A stretch of 64,000 nt of DNA, from contig NZ_CP050192.1 in NCBI RefSeq assembly GCF_011694515.1, positions 3,420,172 to 3,484,171 of the forward strand, given 5' to 3'. The notes beneath the pieces are model-generated. The model searched no databases. It had not been told where the DNA came from and worked only from the letters and a program-made list of their open reading frames with translations. Shown piece after piece: positions 8,849 to 17,745 of the stretch; position 1 is the stretch's first letter; each line of letters opens with the position of its first letter. Origin of the DNA: Mycobacterium sp. DL592. GTDB lineage: Bacteria; Actinomycetota; Actinomycetes; Mycobacteriales; Mycobacteriaceae. The position numbers were made by a program, and so were the translations under genes.

Positions 8849-11152
8849 CTAGACGCGCGGGTCCTTGACGTAGGTCCGGAAGATATCGGCGGGGATCGCG
8901 TTGCCGGTGAACAGGTCGTGGATCAGGCTCACACTCGGGCGCGGCGTGCGCTGCAGGGTCACCGGATCATAGGAGTAAAGGCCGTATTTCGGGTCGTAGC
9001 CCAGCACCCACTCCAGGTTGTCGGTCAGTGACCAGGCGGTGTAGCCGACGATGTTCATGCCGTCGGCGATCGCTTTGTTGATCACCGCCAGGTGGCGCAC
9101 CACGTAGGACGCACGCTTGGTATCGGTGGCGTCGGCGAGTCCGTTCTCGGTGATCCACAACGGTTTTCCGTAGGAGTTGGCGATGTCGAGGACGTCACGC
9201 AGTCCGGCCGGGTTGATGATCTGGGCGGTGTCGCTGCATTCGGTGGCCGGGCAACCGCCCGCCACGACGTTGATCAGCGGGGAGAACTCCGGGTAGCCCT
9301 TGATGATGGGCAACGCCGCGTCGGCGAACGCGCCACGGTAGGCCGCGACGATACCCTGGCTGTAGTAGTTCACCCCGAAGAAGTCGGCCTTTCCGGCCAG
9401 CTCGGGATGCACCTCGTCCGGGGTGATCACGCCGTCGAAATTAGCGTCGACCTCACCGCGGATCACCGCGTCGGGGAACCACCGGTTGTAGAAGTCGCTG
9501 AAGTCGGCGGCAGCCTGCTGGTCGGTCGGGTTCGCCGGGTCGCCACCACGCCAGGAGTACATGTTGAGCGCGAACCCGACCTGAGCGTCCGAATCCAGTT
9601 GGTGGATAAGGTCATAGGACGCCGAATACGCCGCGGCCTCGTTACGCAGCCCGACTGCCACCAGGTCGGGCCTGCTCAGCGCGGGCGGGAAATTGGTGGC
9701 CAGCGGAATGGCGTAGTACGACGTCAGCATCGAGTTGACCGGCTCGTTGAGCACTACCCACGTCTTGACCTCGGAGCCGAATTTGTACGCCAGGTAGGCG
9801 GAGTACTTCTCGAACTCGGTGACCGTCGACGATGACACCCAGCCGCCGCCGGATTGCGGTGTGAGACCGAAGATCTCCTGAAGGCGCGCCTGAGCCGGGT
9901 TGTGTATCCACAGCGGCAGGGTGAAGTGGTTGATCGTCACCATCGGCGCCAGCCCGGCGGCGTTCATGGCGTGCAGCTCGTCCTGGTAGTGACTGACCGC
10001 ATCCTGGTTGGCCAGTGCGTCGAGCTGTGCCAGGACCTCGGGGGTGAAGCCGTTCGAGATGTCCACCGAAGCAGTCGAATTCGGGAAGATCCGGCTCCAC
10101 TCGATGCCCAGCCGGAAGGTGTCGGCACCCACGCCGTTACGGGCGAGGTCGATGTCGGTCGGGTATTGGGTCCACTCCCCCGGCCCGTTCTCGGGGACCG
10201 CACCCTTCCAGCCGAGCAGCAACTTGTTGGCCGCGTCGTGGGTCCATTGCCACCAGTCGGAGTTGACGTCCACCGGCGTGCCCGCTCCCATCTCCGACTG
10301 GAAGCCTGCCGTCGACACTCCCCAGTGGAAGCCGTCGGGGAAGACCAGCGCGGTGGTGGCTCCGGTCCCGTCGAAGGTCAACTTGACGGTGGCGGTCGTG
10401 GTCGCCCTGGGCAGGTAGTCCGAGAGCAGCGACCCGAGCAGCGGGATGCTGCGGATGAAGTCCACCGGCGCCTGTGCCAGCCCGGCCAGTCCGTGGATGT
10501 GAAAGCTGGTGTCGTCGCTGACGGCGACGGTGAACGCGTCGTTGCCGCCGTAGGTGCCGACGTCGACCACCGGGGTGTAGGTGAAGTCGCCGGTGTTCTG
10601 GTCGACGGTGACCCGGCCGAGGGTAGGTGCGCTGATCACGCTGTAGACCAGCCGGTCGCCGTCGGCGTCGGCCGCACCGAGGTTGCCGGTCACCACGCCG
10701 TCGGCGCTCTGGGTGGTGATCGTGGGATTGGTGGTCGGGTACTTGTTGGCGAAGGTGCGCTCGAGTTCGCGGCCGACACCCTCGAGCAGGCTGAGCAGGG
10801 TCGTGCTGTTCGCGGGTGCCACCGGTGCGCCGGTGCGCACCGCCGTTCCGGTGGTCACCGGCGAGGTGGTGACGGTGCGCTGGGCCGTCACGGTCGCAGC
10901 GGCCGGTGCAGAAACGTTGGCGCGCTTAGCATTTGCCCGATCTGACGCCGAGCGGGCGGCTGAGCGCGCCGACTGGCCGTGACTGGGGCCCGCCGTACGT
11001 GCGCTACTGGAGTCCGAAGACGAGGTGTCGGCACGGGCAGGGGAGGCCAGCCCGGTCGCAACGGCGGCGCCGATACCCAGGGCGACAGCCAGGGCGCCCA
11101 CCCGCCCGATGGAGGCCGCGGCGCGCGCCTGCCGCTGGTCCGCTGTTCTCAT
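8849..11152 (-). CDS. Secreted family 1 glycosidase with cadherin-like N-terminal domain
   Basis: 767 residues. An N-terminal leader of mycobacterial style (GRVGALAVALGIGAAVATG ending near SPARAD) is followed by a Ser/Ala-rich linker and a cadherin/VCBS-like beta domain at about residues 150-260 (LGAADADGDRLVYSVISAP, FTYTPVVDVGTYGGNDAFTV). The rest is a glycoside hydrolase family 1 barrel with the acid/base Glu in WVVLNEPVNS and the nucleophile Glu in WITENGLAD. Both catalytic carboxylates are intact. It is probably an exported beta-glycosidase acting at the envelope or outside. It converges with the amidohydrolase with five bases between stops and has no obvious operon partner. Confidence 0.88.
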   Translation of the reverse strand: MRTADQRQARAAASIGRVGALAVALGIGAAVATGLASPARADTSSSDSSSARTAGPSHGQSARSAARSASDRANAKRANVSAPAAATVTAQRTVTTSPVTTGTAVRTGAPVAPANSTTLLSLLEGVGRELERTFANKYPTTNPTITTQSADGVVTGNLGAADADGDRLVYSVISAPTLGRVTVDQNTGDFTYTPVVDVGTYGGNDAFTVAVSDDTSFHIHGLAGLAQAPVDFIRSIPLLGSLLSDYLPRATTTATVKLTFDGTGATTALVFPDGFHWGVSTAGFQSEMGAGTPVDVNSDWWQWTHDAANKLLLGWKGAVPENGPGEWTQYPTDIDLARNGVGADTFRLGIEWSRIFPNSTASVDISNGFTPEVLAQLDALANQDAVSHYQDELHAMNAAGLAPMVTINHFTLPLWIHNPAQARLQEIFGLTPQSGGGWVSSSTVTEFEKYSAYLAYKFGSEVKTWVVLNEPVNSMLTSYYAIPLATNFPPALSRPDLVAVGLRNEAAAYSASYDLIHQLDSDAQVGFALNMYSWRGGDPANPTDQQAAADFSDFYNRWFPDAVIRGEVDANFDGVITPDEVHPELAGKADFFGVNYYSQGIVAAYRGAFADAALPIIKGYPEFSPLINVVAGGCPATECSDTAQIINPAGLRDVLDIANSYGKPLWITENGLADATDTKRASYVVRHLAVINKAIADGMNIVGYTAWSLTDNLEWVLGYDPKYGLYSYDPVTLQRTPRPSVSLIHDLFTGNAIPADIFRTYVKDPRV

Positions 11153-11215
11153 GCCCGAGCTCCGCCCCGTCGCGGTGTCAGTTAACGGACATGATGGGTG
11201 CGCTGCTACGGCGCG

Positions 11216-12064
11216 TCAAGCACCGGCCCGGCCCAGGAAGGGCAGGACGCGCTCGGCGAATCGGGCCGGGCACTCGATTTGCGGCATGTGTCCGACCCCG
11301 GAGAGCAGGTGCACCTCGGCGTGCGGGTAGACCCGCTGGGCCTCGGCGATGTGGTGTGCGGGCAGCACCCGGTCGCGGGTGCCCCACATGATCAGGGTCG
11401 GCCGCGGGGTCCGGGCCACGGTGGCGGCCAGCTCACGGCGCCACTGCGGCTTGACACCGCGCGGTGTGCCCAGCGCCATGGCGGTCTCCCGCAGCACCGT
11501 GCCCGCGTCGGGTTGCTGCGCGACGGCGTAGGCGTGATCGATGCGCTCCTTGGTGGCCACTGACTTGTCCGCGTGGATCAGCCGTTCGAAGAGCACCGCG
11601 TTGAGCCGGGAGGGCCGCCGGACGCTCAGCTCGCCGACGACGGGCACCGTCAGCATCCGCAAGAGCGGGGTGACCTCCGTGCCGAATCCGGCGCTGTTGA
11701 TCAGGGCCAGGCTGGCCACCCGGTCGGGCTGGTCGGCCAGTATCTGCTGGGCGATCGCGCCGCCCAGTGAGTTTCCGACCAGGTGCACGGGCCGGGTCTC
11801 GCCGAGCTCGTCGAGGGTGCGGCCGACACCGTGGGCCAGGACCGCCAGCGTGATCGCCTGGCGGGGCCGCTCGGAGAAGCCGAACCCCGGCACGTCCAGG
11901 GAGATCACCCGATGGTTCTGGGCCAGCCGCTCGTGTTGCGGTGCCCAGTCCTCGAGGCTGCGGCCGATGCCGTGGACAAGCACGACCGGTGACCGGTCGG
12001 GGTCGCCGTCGACCCTGACCCGGGTGCGCCGGCCGTCCACCTCGATGAAGGTGGTCCTGCTCAT
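11216..12064 (-). CDS. Alpha/beta hydrolase paired with the EthA-like monooxygenase
   Basis: A 282-residue alpha/beta hydrolase: oxyanion loop VLVHGIGRSLEDW, nucleophile Ser in GNSLGGAIAQQ, acid in WGTRDRVLP and His in LSGVGHMPQIE. Its ATG overlaps the monooxygenase stop by ATGA, so the two are made together. A Baeyer-Villiger enzyme makes an ester or lactone from a ketone, and a coupled hydrolase that opens it would be a sensible pair; this is inference from order. I reject a much longer start inside the monooxygenase frame because that reading lacks family similarity. Confidence 0.85.
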   Translation of the reverse strand: MSRTTFIEVDGRRTRVRVDGDPDRSPVVLVHGIGRSLEDWAPQHERLAQNHRVISLDVPGFGFSERPRQAITLAVLAHGVGRTLDELGETRPVHLVGNSLGGAIAQQILADQPDRVASLALINSAGFGTEVTPLLRMLTVPVVGELSVRRPSRLNAVLFERLIHADKSVATKERIDHAYAVAQQPDAGTVLRETAMALGTPRGVKPQWRRELAATVARTPRPTLIMWGTRDRVLPAHHIAEAQRVYPHAEVHLLSGVGHMPQIECPARFAERVLPFLGRAGA

Positions 12065-13596
12065 GCGGAGGCGAAGTCCGGTTTGGCCGCGGCCGGCGTG
12101 AGGGTGCTGAACCGCAGGGCGGCGTTGTCGACCGGTCCCTTGCGCAGCCGCTCGTAGTCGGACTTGTAGTCCATCGCGACGCTCCACGGGCCGGAGGTGC
12201 CCTGCTGCGGGAACGTCTCGAGCGAGCGCAGGATGTAGCCGGCGGAGAAGTCCAGCAGCGGACGTCGCTCGATGGTCGGGTCGTCGACCACCGGAACGAC
12301 GCTGGCGTAGCCGTGCTGGTCCATGTAGGCCAGCATCCGGCACAGGTGTTCGCAGACCAGGTCCACCTTCAGCGTCCACGACGAGTTGGTGTAGCCGATT
12401 GCGAACGCGAAGTTGGGCAGGCCCGAGAGCATGAAGCTCTTGTAGGCCAGGCTCTCGTGCAGGTCGACGGCGTGGCCGTCGACGGTCAGCTGGATGCCGC
12501 CGAAGGCCTGCAGCTTGAGCCCGGTTGCGGTGACGATGATGTCGGCGTCGATCTGCCTGCCGGATTCCAGCAGGATGCCGGTCTTGGTGAAGCGCGCGAT
12601 GCGGTCGGTGACCACCGAGGCTTTGCCCGCCGAGATCGCCCGGAACAGATCGGAGTCGGGCACCGCGCACATCCGCTGATCCCACGGGTTGTAGGTCGGG
12701 TTGAAGTGGGTGTCGACGTCGTAGCCTTCCGGCAGCGCCTTGACGTTGAGGGCGCGGATGACCCGCCGCACCTGCTTCGGATACTTCTGGCTGGCGGCGT
12801 AGATCAGGCGTTGGCGGCCGACGTTGAGCTTGCGGGTGATGCGGTAGGCCAGCTTCTCCGGCAGCGCTTTGCGCAGCGAGTTGGCGATCGGGTCCTTGCG
12901 CGGGAGCGGCATCACATACGACGGCGAGCGCTGCAGCATGGTGATGTGGGCGGCGTCGTCGGCCATCGCCGGGATCAGGGTGACCGCGGTGGCGCCCGAA
13001 CCGATCACGACGACCTTCTTGCCGCGGTAGTCGAGGTCCTCGGGCCACTGCTGCGGGTGGATGATCACACCGTCGAACTCGTCCTCGCCCTCGAAGTCGG
13101 GACGGTACCCGCCGGCATAGTCGTAGTAGCCCGCGGCGGAGAACAACCAGTCGCAGGTGACGTCGGCCTGCTGGCCGTCACGCTCCAGGGTGACCGTCCA
13201 CCGGGCGGTGGCGGAGTCGAAGTTGGCGCCGACGACCTTGTGCTGCAAGTAGATTCGGCGAGCCAAGTCGTCCTCTTCGATGACCTCGTGCAGGTAGTCC
13301 AGGATCTCGTGGGCGTCGGCGATCGCATTGTCGGATGTCCACGGCTTGAACTCGTAGCCGAAGGTGTGCAGATCGGAGTCCGACCGGATGCCCGGGTAGC
13401 GGAACAGGTCCCAGGTGCCGCCGATCGCCTCGCGGCTGTCCACGATCGCGAAGGTCTTGCCCGGCTGCTTGGTGACCAGGTGGTGACCGAGGCCGATACC
13501 GGAGATGCCCGCGCCGACGATCAGCACGTTGACGTGGCCGCTCAGTGGCTGCTTGGGACGGGCCTGGTTGAACGAGGTGACGGTCATTGGGGACAC
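12061..13596 (-). CDS. EthA-like Baeyer-Villiger flavin monooxygenase
   Basis: A 511-residue FAD/NADPH monooxygenase. It has the FAD motif VLIVGAGISGIGLG, the Baeyer-Villiger fingerprint FDGVIIHPQQWPED (FxGxxxHxxxW) and the NADPH motif VVVIGSGATAVTLIPA. Long stretches match Mycobacterium tuberculosis EthA (GGTWDLFRYPGIRSDSDLHT, LPEGYDVDTHFNPTYNPWDQ, VGYTNSSWTLKVDLV), slightly longer than EthA's 489 residues. It would convert ketones or thio-compounds; EthA itself activates ethionamide. The layout (divergent TetR gene) mimics ethA-ethR, but a hydrolase gene follows here, and orthology against the other EthA-like mycobacterial paralogues cannot be settled by eye. Confidence 0.9.
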   Translation of the reverse strand: MSPMTVTSFNQARPKQPLSGHVNVLIVGAGISGIGLGHHLVTKQPGKTFAIVDSREAIGGTWDLFRYPGIRSDSDLHTFGYEFKPWTSDNAIADAHEILDYLHEVIEEDDLARRIYLQHKVVGANFDSATARWTVTLERDGQQADVTCDWLFSAAGYYDYAGGYRPDFEGEDEFDGVIIHPQQWPEDLDYRGKKVVVIGSGATAVTLIPAMADDAAHITMLQRSPSYVMPLPRKDPIANSLRKALPEKLAYRITRKLNVGRQRLIYAASQKYPKQVRRVIRALNVKALPEGYDVDTHFNPTYNPWDQRMCAVPDSDLFRAISAGKASVVTDRIARFTKTGILLESGRQIDADIIVTATGLKLQAFGGIQLTVDGHAVDLHESLAYKSFMLSGLPNFAFAIGYTNSSWTLKVDLVCEHLCRMLAYMDQHGYASVVPVVDDPTIERRPLLDFSAGYILRSLETFPQQGTSGPWSVAMDYKSDYERLRKGPVDNAALRFSTLTPAAAKPDFASA

Positions 13597-13611
13597 TCCG
13601 CATCGAGGGTA

Positions 13612-13642
13612 GAAACTGTAACAAGAGTAGTGTTATAGTTTC
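13612..13642. promoter_or_regulatory. 31-bp inverted repeat, probable TetR operator
   Basis: GAAACTGTAACA (13612-13623) and TGTTATAGTTTC (13631-13642) are 12-base arms with a single mismatch and a seven-base centre. The repeat occupies the middle of the 90-base gap between the divergent EthA-like and TetR genes, so one repressor could control both, as EthR does on the ethA-ethR gap. Confidence 0.75.
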
Positions 13643-13686
13643 GCCGAGCCTTGTCAAGAACTTCTTTTCCCAGGAGAGAGCACCGA

Positions 13687-14301
13687 ATGGCCACTGCAAC
13701 CGCGTCGCGGCGTGAACCCGTGCAGGCGCGCAGTCGGCGGACCGTGACCCGGATCCTGGACGCTGCCGCCGCCATCGCCGACGAGCAGGGCGTGGAGGCC
13801 GCGACCACCCGCGCCGTCGCCGACCGCGCGGGCGTCTCCTATCCCTCGCTGTACCGGTTCTTCGCCGATCGCGACGCCATCTTCGACGAGCTGCTCACCC
13901 GGCACTGCAACGAGATCGACGCGCGCTGCATCGAAGCCGAGCAGACCTGGACCGTCACTTCATTTGCCGACCTGTTCAACAAAGAGATCGACCTACACGT
14001 CGAGTACTACCGCAAGCACCCCAGTTCGGCGCGGCTGTGGATGGGTGGGCGCACCTCCCCCGCGGTCACCAAGCACGTGCGGATTCGCATGCAGACATTG
14101 GCCAATCGGCTGCACGGCATCCTCGTCGACGCGGGGCTGATCCCCGTCGACATCGACCCGCTGAACATGCTTGTCGCGGTCGAGATGGCCGATCGTCTGC
14201 TCGAACTGTCCTACCGGGACAACAACGACTTCGACGAGACGATCCTGACCATCGGCCGCACGGCGCTGGTGGCGTTCGGCGAGGCGCTGGCCGGCTCCTA
14301 G
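13687..14301 (+). CDS. TetR-family regulator divergent from the EthA-like gene
   Basis: About 204 residues. A helix-turn-helix at residues 20-65 (ILDAAAAIADEQGVEAATTR, then VSYPSLYRFFADRDAIFDEL) is followed by a ligand domain without recognisable family text beyond TetR. The chosen ATG has AGGAGAG nine bases upstream; an upstream in-frame start would lie closer to the operator and lacks that site. Its stop overlaps the stop of the convergent lipoprotein by three bases. The 31-bp inverted repeat next to it suggests it represses the monooxygenase-hydrolase pair and itself. Confidence 0.86.
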   Translation: MATATASRREPVQARSRRTVTRILDAAAAIADEQGVEAATTRAVADRAGVSYPSLYRFFADRDAIFDELLTRHCNEIDARCIEAEQTWTVTSFADLFNKEIDLHVEYYRKHPSSARLWMGGRTSPAVTKHVRIRMQTLANRLHGILVDAGLIPVDIDPLNMLVAVEMADRLLELSYRDNNDFDETILTIGRTALVAFGEALAGS

Positions 14302-14987
14302 GGCCGTTCGAAGTGCTGGTAATCGATCGGGTTGTGCCAGCTGCCGCCCCACGTCCAGCCGCGGTCGGTGAAGGCGCGGACCGCGGGGTCTGCGGCATGC
14401 AGGATGCCGGGGTCGGTGCGGTTGCGGTCCAGATACTGTGCGGCGGTCTTCGGTTGCAGGTCACCGGATTTCGTGATGTATGGGTTGAGCAGCGGGTTGA
14501 CGTCGACCGCCCTACCGTAGGCATGTAGCGACCAGGCCCTGCCCGACGGCAGCGGCCGGCAGTTGAAGGCCGAGGTGTTGTTGTCCTCCATCGACGCTTC
14601 GTCGTCGGCGTTCGGGTAGTGCTCGACGGTCTGCATCGTGGCGATCGGATAGCGCTGGCGCGCCAAGTCGGCGAAGATCGCGATCACGTCAGCCACGAGA
14701 GCCTCGTTGACCACCAGCGCGCCCCGATGGGTCTTGCCGTCGAAGCCGACGTAGTCGAGCTCGACCCGGCGCAGCTGCTCGGGAGTGACGGGACAGTCGG
14801 GGTGCCAGGTGGCGCCGAGGTCGGCCGCGGTGACCCGCTGCACGACAGGCCCCGACGACGTGGGGGCGGGCGCCGGGGCCGAGATGACGCTCGATGAACC
14901 CGTCGCACGCGGTGGGGTCGGCTGATGGGCACACGACACGAGCAGCAGTGCCGCGACGACCACGAAAGGAACCGATCGCAACGACAT
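14298..14987 (-). CDS. Lipoprotein with VanY/M15-type carboxypeptidase domain
   Basis: A 229-residue exported lipoprotein. The signal peptide ends in the lipobox LLLVSC (Cys19), followed by a Pro/Ser-rich linker. The C-terminal domain has the zinc-peptidase motif SLHAYGRAVDVN (SxHxxGxAxD) and the late His in DYQHFE, typical of D-alanyl-D-alanine carboxypeptidases of the M15 group. It would act on peptidoglycan stem peptides on the outer face of the membrane, though some relatives have other substrates. The gene converges on the TetR gene with overlapping stops and has its own upstream gap of 132 bases, in which I see nothing further. Confidence 0.8.
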   Translation of the reverse strand: MSLRSVPFVVVAALLLVSCAHQPTPPRATGSSSVISAPAPAPTSSGPVVQRVTAADLGATWHPDCPVTPEQLRRVELDYVGFDGKTHRGALVVNEALVADVIAIFADLARQRYPIATMQTVEHYPNADDEASMEDNNTSAFNCRPLPSGRAWSLHAYGRAVDVNPLLNPYITKSGDLQPKTAAQYLDRNRTDPGILHAADPAVRAFTDRGWTWGGSWHNPIDYQHFERP

Positions 14988-15119
14988 GGCGGGAGCCTAC
15001 GCGCGCTCCGCGATTACGCGCCCAAGCCGCCGCTGGGATGTCAGCATCACATCAGTCACGCATCTGGGCCGGCTGGGTCGGCTTCTCGGTGACGCCGCGC
15101 GACAAGTAGGACGGTTCCT

Positions 15120-15473
15120 ATGACTGACCGATTCGTTCAGGTCGTCTTCGCCAATCCCGTTGCGGGCAAGGAGGACGAGTTCAACGACTGGTACGACAAC
15201 GTCCACATCCCCGAACTGCTCACAGTGCCGGGCATGTTGTCGGCGACCCGCTACACCCTTCACGACGCAGCGATCTACCAGGCCGAAGGTGGCGTGGCAC
15301 CTGAGCACTGGTACATGTGCGTCTACGAGCTGGAGGGCGACGTCGACGAGATCATGGGCAAGATCCGCAAGAGCGTCGCCAGTGGAGCCGTGCACATGAG
15401 CGACAGTCTCGACCTGACCAGCGCGCGGGTGTCCTTCTGGACCCGAGGCAAGACCACGCACGCTGTGACGTAG
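15120..15473 (+). CDS. Small dimeric alpha/beta barrel protein (EthD/DUF4286-like)
   Basis: A 117-residue protein with the pattern of ferredoxin-like alpha/beta barrel proteins: FVQVVFANPVAGKEDEFNDW, then NVHIPELLTVPGMLSATRY. Such proteins form dimers and are often small accessory or degradative factors in oxidation pathways, but no catalytic residue can be named. AGGACGG lies upstream of the ATG. It stands alone on the plus strand among minus-strand neighbours. Confidence 0.65.
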   Translation: MTDRFVQVVFANPVAGKEDEFNDWYDNVHIPELLTVPGMLSATRYTLHDAAIYQAEGGVAPEHWYMCVYELEGDVDEIMGKIRKSVASGAVHMSDSLDLTSARVSFWTRGKTTHAVT

Positions 15474-15523
15474 GGCTCGACTTCGAACGGGCCGACCAGC
15501 ACCTCAGTGCCTGTGCACCACAG

Positions 15524-15904
15524 CTATTCAAGCGGATGACGCCGCCGGGTGGCGCCCCACAGGCCGACGCCAACGCCCACCACCGCACCGCCGAGCCCGA
15601 TGATCTGCTGGCCGCGAGTGAGCTCGCGGTGCACGCTGGCACTTCCGAGCAGGTCTGCCGCGTCGGCACCGCCGGAGGCCAGGAACCAGCCGCGGGTGTC
15701 TTTGCCGCGCAGGCCCGCCGAGAGCAGCAGTCCGCCGATCAACGCATCGCGGTAGCCCATCGAGCGCAGCAGCAGCCGCGCCGAGGGGCCGGGATCGTTG
15801 GGTTCGCCCCACAGCCGATTGGCACGCAGCGGGTCGACCAAGAACGACAGACCCGAGGCGAGCCGGATGCCGCCGGCGACCAGCGCGGCGCGATCGACTG
15901 CCAT
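15524..15904 (-). CDS. Small membrane protein of unknown function
   Basis: A 126-residue protein starting MAVDRAALVAGGIRLASG, with hydrophobic segments near residues 7-23, 52-66 and 95-115 (IIGLGGAVVGVGVGLWG) and a basic C-terminal end. I do not recognise the family. Its ATG lies two bases after the stop of the secreted protein upstream, so the two are probably cotranscribed. Confidence 0.6.
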   Translation of the reverse strand: MAVDRAALVAGGIRLASGLSFLVDPLRANRLWGEPNDPGPSARLLLRSMGYRDALIGGLLLSAGLRGKDTRGWFLASGGADAADLLGSASVHRELTRGQQIIGLGGAVVGVGVGLWGATRRRHPLE

Positions 15905-15906
15905 GG

Positions 15907-16293
15907 CTACAGCGTCGCGGTGAACGGGCCGAGGATCTGGCAGGGCGGGGATGCGGGCTGCAGAGCCCAGGCCGCGCAGCCGCGTCCGGTCGCGACGTAG
16001 GTGGTGCCCGGGTGATACGGCACGGAGATCGTCGCCGGATCGGCGCCGCGGGCCTGGGTGCACTGGATGACGGAATCCTTGTCCAGCGGTTGGATGCAGG
16101 CAACGGCCGAGTACGGCCCGGCGGCCGCACCGCAGCCGGCGATGACTGCGGTGGAGCTGACGGTTCCGCCGGTGACCTCCGGTGGTGACAGCGTGTAGGT
16201 GCACGGGGCGTCAGGCCCGGCATGCGCCACTCCGATGGCGCTGCCCAGCGCCGCCATACAGACCGTCGACATCAACAGCACTGGCCGCTTCAT
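15907..16293 (-). CDS. Secreted protein of unknown function
   Basis: A 128-residue protein with a clear signal peptide (MKRPVLLMSTVCMAALGSAI ending at VAHAG). The mature part has six cysteines (for example PCTYTL, IAGCGA, VACIQP, IQCTQA, RGCAAW, PPCQIL), suggesting a disulphide-bonded exported domain. No enzymatic motif is seen. It is immediately upstream of the small membrane protein. Confidence 0.6.
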   Translation of the reverse strand: MKRPVLLMSTVCMAALGSAIGVAHAGPDAPCTYTLSPPEVTGGTVSSTAVIAGCGAAAGPYSAVACIQPLDKDSVIQCTQARGADPATISVPYHPGTTYVATGRGCAAWALQPASPPCQILGPFTATL

Positions 16294-16374
16294 GGCCGAA
16301 TCGTAGAACAGGGCGAGCGGCCGGAGGATGGCTTTAGACTCAGCTGACCCCGGCCCGCCAACCCAGGACGCGAT

Positions 16375-16743
16375 ATGGCAATCGATGCTGCAATTACCGC
16401 ACGGACTCTCGCTGTCGCGGCGGCGTGTGCCGCAGCCATCGGCCTGTCCACGGCGGCACCCGCCCAGGCCGACAGCGTCGCGTATCTGGTGAACGTGACG
16501 GTGCGGCCCGGCTACAACTTCCCCAACGCCGACGCGGCACTGTCGTACGGGTACGGCCTGTGCGACCAGATCGCCTCCGGCGCCGGCTTCAGCCAGCTGG
16601 TCAACAAGGTGAAATCAGACTTCAACACCGGTGACGACTTCCAGGCGACGTATCTGCTGAGCCAGGCGTCCCAGGAACTGTGCCCGGCTCAGATCTGGCA
16701 GCTGCGCAAGTCGGCGGCGAGCTGGGTTCCTTCGCCGCAGTAG
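16375..16743 (+). CDS. Secreted DUF732-type protein
   Basis: 122 residues: a signal peptide with cleavage near PAQADS and a DUF732-like body (PNADAALSYGYGLCDQIASG with a second Cys in QELCPAQIWQL), a family common in mycobacteria and of unknown function. A TAGACT -10-like hexamer lies in the 81-base upstream gap. It converges with the next gene, with 28 bases between the stops. Confidence 0.72.
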   Translation: MAIDAAITARTLAVAAACAAAIGLSTAAPAQADSVAYLVNVTVRPGYNFPNADAALSYGYGLCDQIASGAGFSQLVNKVKSDFNTGDDFQATYLLSQASQELCPAQIWQLRKSAASWVPSPQ

Positions 16744-16771
16744 GGAATGCGTTGGCGCAAGCGCCGACCGG

Positions 16772-17347
16772 CTACTTATAGCAGGGACCGCCATCTGGCG
16801 GATTGCACGGAGCGGGGCCCAACTCGATCCAGCTGAGATCCATCCACGGCGGTGAGAGCCATGTCCTGGTGGGCTCCAACAGGAGGCGCAATGGCCCCCG
16901 CTCGCAATAGGTGTTGCCGTCGGGAGTGGCGGCGCAGGTCGTGCCCTCGTGCGTGATGGAAGAATACGGCGGGAGAGGATGCGCCGCCTGCGATGACGGG
17001 AACCTGACGGTCATCGACCAGTCGTAGTGGACTGCCCGGTCGCCGTCTATCCAACCGATATGGGATGTTCCAGGTGGAGCGCCTGGTATGTCCCCTTCGC
17101 ATCCGAAACTGCCCAGACCCCAGATGCCGCAGTTCTGCCCCGTCGGCGCCGTGAACCAGACCCCGCCCGGAAGTGCGAAGCCGCTCGCATCGAGCTTGTC
17201 GTAGTACCGGATATCGGGTAACGGGTCAGGAGCTTGGCCCCCGGCCCCCGGGCCGGCCCACGCCGGCACGGCACCGCTCAACGCCGCGCCCGCAACACCG
17301 GCCACTGCCGCGACTTTCACTGCGCGACGACTGGCATGTCCCGACAT
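16772..17347 (-). CDS. Secreted protein, last gene of the mce-linked group
   Basis: A 191-residue exported protein. The start at MSGHASRRAVKVAAVAGVAG gives a twin-Arg-containing leader ending at AWAGPG; a longer frame start is less likely because it adds an unrelated basic segment. The mature part is rich in Pro, Gly and aromatic residues with several cysteines (QNCGIWGLGSFGCEGD, TTCAATPDGNTYCERG). I do not recognise the family. It follows the MmpS-like gene by 11 bases on the same strand, so it is probably the end of the long mce transcript. Confidence 0.6.
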   Translation of the reverse strand: MSGHASRRAVKVAAVAGVAGAALSGAVPAWAGPGAGGQAPDPLPDIRYYDKLDASGFALPGGVWFTAPTGQNCGIWGLGSFGCEGDIPGAPPGTSHIGWIDGDRAVHYDWSMTVRFPSSQAAHPLPPYSSITHEGTTCAATPDGNTYCERGPLRLLLEPTRTWLSPPWMDLSWIELGPAPCNPPDGGPCYK

Positions 17348-17358
17348 GGCCGCTCCCT

Positions 17359-17745
17359 TCAGGTGATCCGTGGCGTAATGCCGTAACAGGCGGCGTTGCC
17401 GACGTCGAGTGTGTTCTGACAGATGACGTTGCCGTCGACGATGATTCGAACGCTGACCCATCGGCCAGGCGCAGAACTAGGGCGCCAGTCCGCCCGCACC
17501 TGACTGCCCTCAGGTGGTGCGCCCCGCACGACACGCACGAGTGCGACGGTCCGCCACGGAAGAACGGCGCCTTCGACGACAACCCGACCTCCTGCGTTCT
17601 GAAACTCGATATTCGCCACATCTACGTCGTCGGAGACCACTTCGTAGGTGACCAGACCGTCGGCCCACGCTGTTGCGGGGCTGAACCATTGCGGGGTCAC
17701 CAACGCCACTAGAGCAGTGGCGACAACGGCGGTGCGGGCGTTCAT
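17359..17745 (-). CDS. MmpS-like exported protein
   Basis: A 128-residue protein with an N-terminal signal or anchor (to about residue 28, ATAWADG) and a small beta domain resembling MmpS proteins: VTYEVVSDDVDVANIEF, EGAVLPWRTVA and VRIIVDGNVICQNT. MmpS proteins assist MmpL lipid exporters in the periplasm. No mmpL gene is in the window, so here it may work with the Mce system; that is inference from its place. Its ATG overlaps the stop of the upstream gene by four bases. Confidence 0.68.
   Translation of the reverse strand: MNARTAVVATALVALVTPQWFSPATAWADGLVTYEVVSDDVDVANIEFQNAGGRVVVEGAVLPWRTVALVRVVRGAPPEGSQVRADWRPSSAPGRWVSVRIIVDGNVICQNTLDVGNAACYGITPRIT

Noticed and set aside
12065..13048. Long in-frame extension of the alpha/beta hydrolase
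   Set aside because: It overlaps the EthA-like gene, and the extension has no hydrolase similarity; the ATGA overlap at 12061-12064 marks the true start.
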